Below, piece after piece: positions 7,064 through 13,011 of a DNA stretch of 35,446 bases. Numbering within the stretch: position 1 is the first letter of the stretch; every line of letters begins with the position of its first letter. Under the pieces are notes generated by a model. The model did not search any database, had not been told where the DNA came from, and worked only from the letters and a program-made list of their open reading frames with translations. Where the stretch lies: positions 1-35,446 of the forward strand of contig JAFCGA010000011.1 of NCBI GenBank assembly GCA_017608345.1, in the 5' to 3' direction. A program made the position numbers and the translations under genes. This stretch comes from Candidatus Pacearchaeota archaeon (GTDB lineage Archaea > Nanobdellota > Nanobdellia > UBA10117 > JAFCGA01).

Positions 7064-7549
7064 ATGATTGAACTCGAAAGCAGGTTAGAGAACATAAAAC
7101 TGTTCTGTACTAAGAAGCGAAAAGTTAGAGGTAGCGAGCTTAATACCCTTCTGAATAGCGGAGTTCCTGAAAATTCCTCAATTATCCTTCCAAAATGTCA
7201 GATGAACTATTACACTGAACCTGTCCCTGTTGATGAACACGGACGATTAGTTTTTGGACGCTGGGGAGGCTATCTGCGCCAAAATGAAAGTTGGAAATCA
7301 ATAGAGCCATTCTATAGTCGAATGGAGCTATTAAGGAAGTCCGGACCATTTACGAAAGGATATACTGCAAGATCTCTAACAAATGATCACGAATATCATG
7401 TGTTTATGCCGACTGCCTTTGAAATTCTTGTAAATTTTGGCGCTGACCCCGGAGGAATTCTTGAAGGGGTTTGGGCACTCACAAAGAGGGGAGACCATAA
7501 TTATGGAATCAAGATGATTGCAAGAGTAGAAACTAATCTAAAGAACTGA
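7064..7549 (+). CDS. Hypothetical protein (161 aa)
   Basis: No family recognised. A soluble mixed alpha/beta protein with a basic N-terminal part (CTKKRKVRGSELN) and tryptophan- and tyrosine-rich middle (FGRWGGYLRQNESWKSIEPFYSRMELL). The TATA box ATTTTAAA ends 22 nt before the ATG, so a leaderless transcript is expected. It ends 5 bp before the convergent gene at 7555. One of the few plus-strand genes in the region. Confidence 0.68.
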   Translation: MIELESRLENIKLFCTKKRKVRGSELNTLLNSGVPENSSIILPKCQMNYYTEPVPVDEHGRLVFGRWGGYLRQNESWKSIEPFYSRMELLRKSGPFTKGYTARSLTNDHEYHVFMPTAFEILVNFGADPGGILEGVWALTKRGDHNYGIKMIARVETNLKN

Positions 7550-7554
7550 TAATA

Positions 7555-7875
7555 TTATCTATCTCTTCGGTTTCGTCCGCTGTGAGATCGTCTACGTTTA
7601 GGTTGTTGACCTGTAGTCGCCGTATCTGGATCTGGTCGTATATGCTTTCGGTTACTTCTTGCTCGCTGCTTAGAATCTGTATTTCCAGTCATTAAAATCG
7701 TTGTTAGAGTAAGTGGATTAACTAGCGAGTTCGTATCTGTCCACGTTCCATCTCGGCGATCTCTCCTTGCTTGATATATTGGTCCTCTGCGTGCGTATCT
7801 CTCGTCCGAAGTGCTAGGGCTGTTTCTAGCATAAGAAATATATTCTGCGAGTCTTCGTAAGTATTCGATTATCAT
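7555..7875 (-). CDS. Small Arg-rich hypothetical protein (106 aa)
   Basis: No family recognised. A short helical N-terminus (MIIEYLRRLAEYISYARN) is followed by a Thr/Ser-rich stretch and a very basic, probably disordered C-terminus (QQPKRRRSHSGRNRRDR), which would suit nucleic-acid binding or DNA packaging. The TATA box CTTTTAAA ends 21 nt before the ATG, and repeat copy R6 with AAAGAAAAGG directly precedes it. The strong promoter match supports this being a real gene in spite of its unusual composition. Confidence 0.62.
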   Translation of the reverse strand: MIIEYLRRLAEYISYARNSPSTSDERYARRGPIYQARRDRRDGTWTDTNSLVNPLTLTTILMTGNTDSKQRARSNRKHIRPDPDTATTGQQPKRRRSHSGRNRRDR

Positions 7876-7912
7876 AATATATTGCTGTCTAGTAGTTTTA
7901 AAAGCCTTTTCT

Positions 7913-7929
7913 TTAGAAATCGCTATACT
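7913..7929 (-). repeat. 17-bp directional repeat, copy R6
   Basis: TTAGAAATCGCTATACT, the second common form (G to A). Directly upstream of the promoter of the gene at 7555-7875. Confidence 0.92.
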
Positions 7930-7995
7930 TCATGACTATCTAATTTAGAACGCTAATCTATTAAAATTTATATACTACTAATCTGCCGTTGCTAT

Positions 7996-8718
7996 CTAGT
8001 TTTTAAATAATTCTGTTGAAGTTGTTATAGGTTTATTTCCCAGAAAATAATCGCAGGCATTTATATGTACTGGCAGATCTAAAAAGTGTTTTTTATGTTT
8101 CAAAAAATCTGCATCATTCAATAGAAATATAAGCGAATCTGGGCTTGAACTAAACAATGCGGTTGGGCGAATATGTATAGCTTGATCGAAAATAATTTCA
8201 GTATATGGATTCTCAATATTATATTCTCGTTCTATAATCCGTAGCGCCTCCCTAGTTGCAGGTGAAGGATCCATTGCGTGAATTAAATGGCGCTTACTGA
8301 CGCGTACAAATTCATTTTTAGCAGTTTCGATGTTCGGGAATTGTGCCATGAACTCATCAAATGAGTTATGAATAAACCGTTTAGCGAATTCATCGCGTAA
8401 GTCTGCATTTGTTTTTTTAGAGTAATCTGCTGTTAATTTCAGGATTCCTGCATAAGTTGGCACAGATACTGGCAGCCATATTTTCGGCGGAGTAGATGTT
8501 TTAAAAATAATTCCTTCTTGTTTATATGTATTTGGGTAACCTTCTGAGACAAAACTTACTGAAAGCATTGACTGTGGGAATGAATATATATCTCGATGAA
8601 GGCATGCACTTTTCGCTAAGAGGTGAAGCTCACCTCCTCGTTCTTCAATTAGATCTTCTGTGGGTCCAGCTAAATTGCGTTCTCGTGGCTTCAGTGCGCT
8701 ACATTTTATTAATTCCAT
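7996..8718 (-). CDS. Hypothetical protein (240 aa)
   Basis: No family recognised. I placed the start at the second ATG (MELIKCSALKP): it is 22 nt after the TATA box CTTTTAAA, the spacing seen throughout the region, whereas the ATG at 8727 is only 13 nt from it. The protein is soluble, with mixed composition, a His-rich segment (VSKRHLIHAMDPSP) and an apparent alpha/beta C-terminal half (EIIFDQAIHIRPTALF, SLIFLLNDADFL). Repeat copy R7 lies directly upstream of its promoter and R6 3' of its stop. Confidence 0.68.
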   Translation of the reverse strand: MELIKCSALKPRERNLAGPTEDLIEERGGELHLLAKSACLHRDIYSFPQSMLSVSFVSEGYPNTYKQEGIIFKTSTPPKIWLPVSVPTYAGILKLTADYSKKTNADLRDEFAKRFIHNSFDEFMAQFPNIETAKNEFVRVSKRHLIHAMDPSPATREALRIIEREYNIENPYTEIIFDQAIHIRPTALFSSSPDSLIFLLNDADFLKHKKHFLDLPVHINACDYFLGNKPITTSTELFKN

Positions 8719-8756
8719 GTAAGGCATGCGTGATGGCGTGTTTAAAAGTCTTTTCT

Positions 8757-8773
8757 TTAGAAATCGCTATACT
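8757..8773 (-). repeat. 17-bp directional repeat, copy R7
   Basis: TTAGAAATCGCTATACT between divergent genes. It abuts the minus-strand promoter; the plus gene at 8826 uses its own TATA box. Confidence 0.92.
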
Positions 8774-8825
8774 TCGAGCTAGAGTAAATAGAAAGCATTT
8801 TAAAGCCAGTTTAAGGAGTTAGTAT

Positions 8826-9284
8826 ATGGATAGTTTAGATTTAAAACCGCATCACTTAGATGCAATATTTGATAGCGGTAATGCTTATAGTAGAATGGAC
8901 GCGAGACGTCATGTCGAAGCGATGTATAGTCCTGAGTTTGCGGAGGATCTGGAACAGTTTATTCGCGATGAAATAACACCTAACACGAAAGTAACTATTG
9001 TATCCTCAAATATTGATGATTTATGCAAGACCTGTAAATGTCCTTATCTTGAGTTATGCAAAGCTGGAGAATATAGAATCGTGTTCAAAAGAATGCTAGA
9101 TAATTTACCGTCCTTTCCCTCTCCAGTAGTTGTCAATGCTCTACGTAGTATTCTAAGCGATGGAGAAGACGTTATACCGATGCGAGAAGTCAAATATGCA
9201 AAAAAATATGGATTAGAATTTGGTAAATCATATGTTTGGAAAGAAATACATATTACGGATTCTGGCACGGCGGTTCAAGCTTAG
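8826..9284 (+). CDS. DUF1284-like cysteine-containing protein (152 aa)
   Basis: The first 90 residues recall DUF1284 proteins: KPHHLDAIF near the N-terminus (family PHHL motif), MYSPEFAEDLEQFI, and a cysteine cluster in DDLCKTCKCPYLELC (about 65-79), preceded by a VTIVSS strand. The spacing fits a metal or iron-sulfur site. The family's cysteine shortly after PHHL is missing here. About 60 extra C-terminal residues (EVKYAKKYGLEFGKSYVWKE) are not part of the usual short family. Its biochemical role is unknown. The TATA box ATTTTAAA ends 21 nt before the ATG. A plus-strand gene whose flanking repeats keep the minus orientation. Confidence 0.6.
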   Translation: MDSLDLKPHHLDAIFDSGNAYSRMDARRHVEAMYSPEFAEDLEQFIRDEITPNTKVTIVSSNIDDLCKTCKCPYLELCKAGEYRIVFKRMLDNLPSFPSPVVVNALRSILSDGEDVIPMREVKYAKKYGLEFGKSYVWKEIHITDSGTAVQA

Positions 9285-9285
9285 C

Positions 9286-9300
9286 GGAGATTGCTATGCT
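9286..9300 (-). repeat. Degenerate repeat copy R8
   Basis: GGAGATTGCTATGCT matches 12 of 15 positions of the repeat. It lies between two convergent genes, where no promoter is needed, so it is not explained by a promoter role. Confidence 0.6.
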
Positions 9301-9319
9301 AAAATATAATATTAGCTTA

Positions 9320-9826
9320 TTAGTTAAGCTCTAATAATCCGAGTGGATGATGGCTATTAAGATAGGTGGTCAGATCTTCTGTTTTTTTCTCACTATCTAA
9401 ATATTTCGCCCAAGCTTTTGCTTCAAATTGTACGACTCCGAGAATTTCATATATACACCAGTCAGCTTCTGCTCGGGGCATTTTTAGCAGGTTCTCTCCG
9501 TCTTTAACTTCAAAAGTAGTTCTCCGAGGTATTATCCTATCCCAAATACCTAGCGTTACCCAATCTGTAAACGGCATTTTCTGCGCAGGTGCAAACGTTG
9601 AAATTACTGCAAAACCTGCATGATCGTAGCATTCTGCATCGGGAAGGTTTGATAGATAGTCACCTAGACCACCAATTACCTCTAATGACGCAGAATCTGC
9701 AGGATAGCAAAAAGGGTTGTGCATTTTATATATCTTAACATCTAATGCTGAGCGTTCGTCCGGCTGGTTTCTAGTGTAATTACCTGCTGGCGCAATAAAT
9801 CTCGGTTCTAATTTGTCTATGAGCAT
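9320..9826 (-). CDS. Hypothetical protein (168 aa)
   Basis: No family recognised. A soluble, mixed protein with a beta-rich middle (AGFAVISTFAPAQKMPFTDWVTLGIWDRIIPRRTTFEV, given here only as its location, residues about 70-107) and a helical C-terminus (VQFEAKAWAKYLDSEKKTEDL). The ATG lies 21 nt after the TATA box TTTAAAAA. Repeat copy R9 is also upstream, but about 20 bp further from the TATA box than in most genes, so the repeat-to-TATA distance is not fixed. Confidence 0.68.
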   Translation of the reverse strand: MLIDKLEPRFIAPAGNYTRNQPDERSALDVKIYKMHNPFCYPADSASLEVIGGLGDYLSNLPDAECYDHAGFAVISTFAPAQKMPFTDWVTLGIWDRIIPRRTTFEVKDGENLLKMPRAEADWCIYEILGVVQFEAKAWAKYLDSEKKTEDLTTYLNSHHPLGLLELN

Positions 9827-9879
9827 GTCAAGCTTTAAGATAGAAACTTTTTAAAGAATTCGAGACTCCAAGCACTACT

Positions 9880-9896
9880 TTAGAAATCGCTATGCT
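9880..9896 (-). repeat. 17-bp directional repeat, copy R9
   Basis: Exact TTAGAAATCGCTATGCT. It is separated from the TATA box of the gene at 9320-9826 by a longer spacer than in most copies, and lies 10 bp from the stop of the gene at 9907. Confidence 0.92.
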
Positions 9897-9906
9897 AAAG
9901 CAGTAA

Positions 9907-10425
9907 TTAGATAGACAAACCAGATAGGGTTTCGCCGAAATCGGCGAGGTTTTCAGCCAGCTCTTTGAATTGATCTCTTACTTTTTCTGCAGCCGGACCT
10001 GCCAATCGCTCGAGTGCTAGTATATGGAACAATTCGCTAGCTGTTTCTGCTCGGCGGTAGGCGCCGATTACTTCAAACCTTCCATAATAGATTGTGTCCG
10101 TTTTCTTATTATCTTTGAACTGATATTTGTAGTCACGAACTGCGTAACTAGCTAGCGGTAAGTTTCCTCTACTTCCGGAGCGTTTAAGTTCCTCTTCTTC
10201 TGCTTCTAATTCAGTTCCGAGCTTTACTAGAGCACTATCTATTCTCGCTTCGATGTCTCCCTCGCCGACTACCGAGATTAAAATAGACGGAGATCTATCG
10301 GTAGGAACAGCAATTCTATCTGGAATAGATAATTCCTGCTCTTGTAACTTGGGAAGTATATATTTATCAAAAGTCTTCATAGAGATAGTATGATGATTCC
10401 CGATCAGATAGTTTCCTGAGTTCAT
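9907..10425 (-). CDS. Hypothetical protein (172 aa)
   Basis: No family recognised. I start it at MNSGNYLIGNHHT (ATG 10423-10425), 21 nt after the TATA box TTTTTAAG. An upstream in-frame start at 10500 would place the whole promoter and repeat copy R10 inside the gene. The protein is soluble: an alpha/beta N-terminal half (RSPSILISVVGEGDIEARI), an acidic helix with EAEEEELKRS, and a C-terminal helical region (VRDQFKELAENLADFGETL). Single gene between repeats R9 and R10. Confidence 0.72.
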   Translation of the reverse strand: MNSGNYLIGNHHTISMKTFDKYILPKLQEQELSIPDRIAVPTDRSPSILISVVGEGDIEARIDSALVKLGTELEAEEEELKRSGSRGNLPLASYAVRDYKYQFKDNKKTDTIYYGRFEVIGAYRRAETASELFHILALERLAGPAAEKVRDQFKELAENLADFGETLSGLSI

Positions 10426-10462
10426 ACTATAAGCAACTGCGAAAATCTTAAAAATCTTTCTT

Positions 10463-10479
10463 TTAGAAATCGCTATACT
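10463..10479 (-). repeat. 17-bp directional repeat, copy R10
   Basis: TTAGAAATCGCTATACT, followed on the minus strand by AAAGAAAG and the TATA box of the gene at 9907-10425. Its position inside an over-long open frame argues for the shorter start of that gene. Confidence 0.92.
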
Positions 10480-10487
10480 AAGAAATA

Positions 10488-10751
10488 CTATTTCTCGCAA
10501 GTCTTTTCCTTTTTCTTAAAGAAACTCTTTGTCATGCAAACCATCCATTTCCAGTGAAGTATTAGATGTATAGCTACAATTGCGACAAGGGCGAAACTTG
10601 CGTACGTATGCACGCTAGCAATGGCGTGTTTATTTGAGCCTAAGAGAACTAATTGACTGCCGAAGTATAATCGGATTCCAGTTATTGCGGAGATGATAAA
10701 GAATACTGCCATTATCAAATCTACAAAATAATTTAGTTTTGCTTTATTCAT
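10488..10751 (-). CDS. DUF4405-like cytochrome b-type membrane protein (87 aa)
   Basis: Resembles the DUF4405 family: an N-terminal helix LNYFVDLIMAVFFIISAITGIRLYF, then a second hydrophobic region with histidines positioned as in heme-binding or electron-transfer membrane proteins (HTYASFAL, AIHLILHWKWMVCM). About three membrane helices, with a basic tail. Partner and electron donor are unknown, and no other redox gene is nearby. The TATA box GCTTAAAA ends 22 nt before the ATG. Repeat copy R11 lies about 47 bp further upstream, the largest repeat-to-TATA distance seen. Confidence 0.72.
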   Translation of the reverse strand: MNKAKLNYFVDLIMAVFFIISAITGIRLYFGSQLVLLGSNKHAIASVHTYASFALVAIVAIHLILHWKWMVCMTKSFFKKKEKTCEK

Positions 10752-10821
10752 ATTAAGTTTAATGTACGCTTTCTTTTAAGCTTTTTTGATGGAAGCACGT
10801 AGGTTTTTAGAGTGTAATTAT

Positions 10822-10838
10822 TTAGAAATCGCTATACT
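10822..10838 (-). repeat. 17-bp directional repeat, copy R11
   Basis: TTAGAAATCGCTATACT. The last copy seen; none was found from here to the end of the window. Confidence 0.92.
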
Positions 10839-10880
10839 CCGTTCAGAAAGCTTCTTAAACCCATTTTTTTATTGAAAGAT

Positions 10881-11564
10881 ATGAAAGAATATATTCTTGT
10901 GGGAGATATTCACCGCAATCAAATAAAAGGAGCTAAAGCGCCTGGAGAAGAAATAATAGCTGCTTTGGATGATATGGATGCAAATCTTCAAAGGTTTGTT
11001 TCTCCTATGCGCGATATGGAATCTGAGGGAGATGCTCTACCCGGGCTAGCAGATGAATTAGAATCAATATTCCACCGAATTAATAATTTTCATCGTACGA
11101 TTGCTACCGGCGTAGTGTCTCTTGATGAATTGTCTGAACGTGCGGAAGGCGAGCAAATTCGAGCAATTGAGAATTATGCTCATAGACAAATATATGTAGA
11201 AGGTAACACACAGTGCTACGAATTACCAATGGAAGCGACTTTAGAGAAAGCAGTCGAAGATGGTAGAAAAGTTAATAGTTTGGATCGGTTTAATCCTTTT
11301 TACTCACCTGTTTTATTTACTCGCAGGGCTCCAGGTAGAGTTCCGAAGATTCTGCAGAGACTTAGAGAGGGTGTATGGACTGCGTATATGATTATGAAAG
11401 GTCCAGGTATCGCGATTATGGGTGGGGAACATCCAGCTTACATTAAGCGGAATCTGGGTTTCTTAGGACTTGCAGCTAAAATAGAAAACGAGGAAACAAT
11501 TACTTCTGCGATTAGAACAAGCGCACAGATGGATGATGCCAGTATTTCTGGTGAAAGCAATTGA
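10881..11564 (+). CDS. Hypothetical protein (227 aa)
   Basis: No family recognised. The start is set at ATG 10881, 21 nt after a TATA-like TCTTAAA; a TTG three codons upstream also opens the frame. The protein is soluble. It has an N-terminal strand and helices (EEIIAALDDMDANLQRFV), a helical acidic segment (LADELESIFHRINNFHRTI), and a C-terminal half with WTAYMIMKGPGIAIMGGEHPAY suggesting a buried strand or loop. It closes the accessory-looking region. A 10-bp palindrome (AGCAGCTGCT, 11571-11580) follows the stop. Confidence 0.68.
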   Translation: MKEYILVGDIHRNQIKGAKAPGEEIIAALDDMDANLQRFVSPMRDMESEGDALPGLADELESIFHRINNFHRTIATGVVSLDELSERAEGEQIRAIENYAHRQIYVEGNTQCYELPMEATLEKAVEDGRKVNSLDRFNPFYSPVLFTRRAPGRVPKILQRLREGVWTAYMIMKGPGIAIMGGEHPAYIKRNLGFLGLAAKIENEETITSAIRTSAQMDDASISGESN

Positions 11565-11618
11565 AGTTTTAGCAGCTGCTACCAAAAACTATTTATTTAA
11601 CTACACACTTTTAATAGT

Positions 11619-12005
11619 ATGTTAGCACCAATTGAAATAGTGGCGCTTGTCGTCGCAGCGATCATATTCATAAAAGTAATTTCTCTGCTAGTTTTCCCAA
11701 AGCACTTCGAAAAATTCGTAAAATCTTATTTTAGCAAGACTGGCTGGCAGAATTATTGGAGCTATATACTATTCGGTCTTTTTTTAATAGTCGCTTACGT
11801 AGTATTTACAGCTGTTCCGATCTCGCACATCGCCGCCACGTTCTTCTTGTTCGGCTTGTACATGCATTTCGCGATATTTTTAGTATTCCCAAAAGACTTG
11901 AAACAATTAACTCAGCATGTAATTAGGAATCCAGGAAAATTCTGGCTAGCAATTAGTGTATCTTTAATTATAGCTGTAGTTACAATCTTTGCTATTCTGC
12001 TTTAA
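11619..12005 (+). CDS. Four-helix membrane protein (128 aa)
   Basis: Four predicted membrane segments (about residues 5-27, 46-67, 70-92 and 105-127) with short basic loops containing FPKHFEKFVKSYF and the similar FPKDLKQLTQHVI. The two halves therefore look like an internal repeat: helix pair plus an 'FPK' loop. No catalytic motif seen and no family recognised. A TATA-like TATTTATT lies about 22 nt before the ATG. Confidence 0.75.
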   Translation: MLAPIEIVALVVAAIIFIKVISLLVFPKHFEKFVKSYFSKTGWQNYWSYILFGLFLIVAYVVFTAVPISHIAATFFLFGLYMHFAIFLVFPKDLKQLTQHVIRNPGKFWLAISVSLIIAVVTIFAILL

Positions 12006-12060
12006 TTAATAATAATAAAATCTTCTAACTGCATTTTAGAATTGAAATTTCTGACGACTT

Positions 12061-12291
12061 TCAATAAGCAGCTATTAATGTAGATGAGTCCACGATACCA
12101 GGAATGGATCGTACATTCTTGAGCAAGAAACTATTCAATTCGCCGATGTCTTCTAGCTCGATTTTAGCGACAATATCATACTGTCCGTAAACGATTTTAA
12201 CTTCTTTGACCTCTTTCACGTCTTCGAGCGCGTTAACAACTTCCTTCTCAGTTCCAGACTTCACAACAATAAGTATAAACGCCGTTATCAT
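12061..12291 (-). CDS. Stand-alone Lrp/AsnC ligand-binding (RAM) domain protein (76 aa)
   Basis: A single RAM domain without the usual helix-turn-helix. It shows the betaalphabetabetaalphabeta pattern with AFILIVVKSGTEKEVVNAL, VKEVKIVYGQYDIVAKIEL (the G-x-Y-D-I-V element) and RSIPGIVDSSTLIAA. Such proteins form ligand-sensing oligomers, often binding amino acids, and may act alone or modulate full-length Lrp proteins. The start at MITAF (ATG 12289-12291) is preferred, with a TATA box (TTTTTAAG) about 24 nt upstream; a TTG six codons earlier is less likely. Confidence 0.88.
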   Translation of the reverse strand: MITAFILIVVKSGTEKEVVNALEDVKEVKEVKIVYGQYDIVAKIELEDIGELNSFLLKNVRSIPGIVDSSTLIAAY

Positions 12292-12336
12292 TCTAAAGAT
12301 ACTAGACAAGCAAAACTTAAAAATCTACCTAAAAGG

Positions 12337-12897
12337 CTACTTTTTCTTTCTTAAGTTAGTTGTAAACTGTAAATTTATCCGCTTGGCAAAGAAAGAATTA
12401 GGAACAAGAAGGATATTCTTATCTTTTGTTATTATTTTCGTTTCTAATACGCCGACGTGCTTGATTTTACCTCGCGTTCCGAGCAAATTAGTTTTATCTC
12501 CGGGATTGAGATGTTCCACAGACCTCAAATAGAAGCCGATTATTAAGTTTGGCAGAAACTCTTTGACAGCTAGCGCTCCGAGGATGATCGCTAAGATAAT
12601 AATCAATATAACTAATATAGTCCATACGAAGGGAATTAATTTAAGCTGAGTTATTGCAGTTACTATCGCGATAATATATATAAGGAGCGAAACTCCTTTT
12701 TCAACGAGCCATTCAGGTTTCTTTGCTAATCCTAGCCGTTCAGTTATATGAGAAAGTTCTAGATTGCGAATAAGCTTGCCAAAGAATTTGCCAGCAAAGT
12801 GACCGATTATGAATCCAATAAACACCGTCAGAGATGCAAGGGATATATCTAACCAAGAGATATTCAGGATCGTACCTAATGCGCTAAAGTCTATCAT
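12337..12897 (-). CDS. MscS-family small-conductance mechanosensitive channel-like protein (186 aa)
   Basis: N-terminal membrane helices (about residues 10-32, 60-80 and 85-110) are followed by a pore-lining-helix-like segment and the MscS beta domain: FLPNLIIGFYLRSVEHLNPGDK, then GKIKHVGVLETKI and NILLVPNSFFAKR, which carries the family's conserved pattern. The protein ends soon after the beta domain, so the usual alpha/beta cytoplasmic cage is missing. It is a short form that may gate ions or osmolytes or act as a scaffold. The start at MIDFSALG (ATG 12895-12897) lies 22 nt after a TATA-like TTTTTGAA. It is divergent from the protease gene. Confidence 0.82.
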   Translation of the reverse strand: MIDFSALGTILNISWLDISLASLTVFIGFIIGHFAGKFFGKLIRNLELSHITERLGLAKKPEWLVEKGVSLLIYIIAIVTAITQLKLIPFVWTILVILIIILAIILGALAVKEFLPNLIIGFYLRSVEHLNPGDKTNLLGTRGKIKHVGVLETKIITKDKNILLVPNSFFAKRINLQFTTNLRKKK

Positions 12898-13011
12898 CAA
12901 TAAATTCTGACAGCTATTATTCAAAAATGTTCGTACTTATGGATTAGTAGTAGCGATATCATTCATTCTCGTTGAGTAATATTTATAAGTGAGTTATGTC
13001 TTTACTCCTCC

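Noticed and set aside
9907-10500. Longer start for the 172-aa gene
   Set aside because: It would include the promoter, the repeat R10 and part of the next gene's region.
2702-10838. CRISPR array
   Set aside because: The repeats are only 17 bp, spaced 0.4-2.2 kb and separated by whole genes, not by short spacers; no cas gene is visible.
2702-10838. Classical integron with attC sites
   Set aside because: No integrase gene is visible, and the 17-bp repeats lack paired inverted core sites or the GTTRRRY/RYYYAAC pattern. The cassette idea is kept only as a hypothesis.
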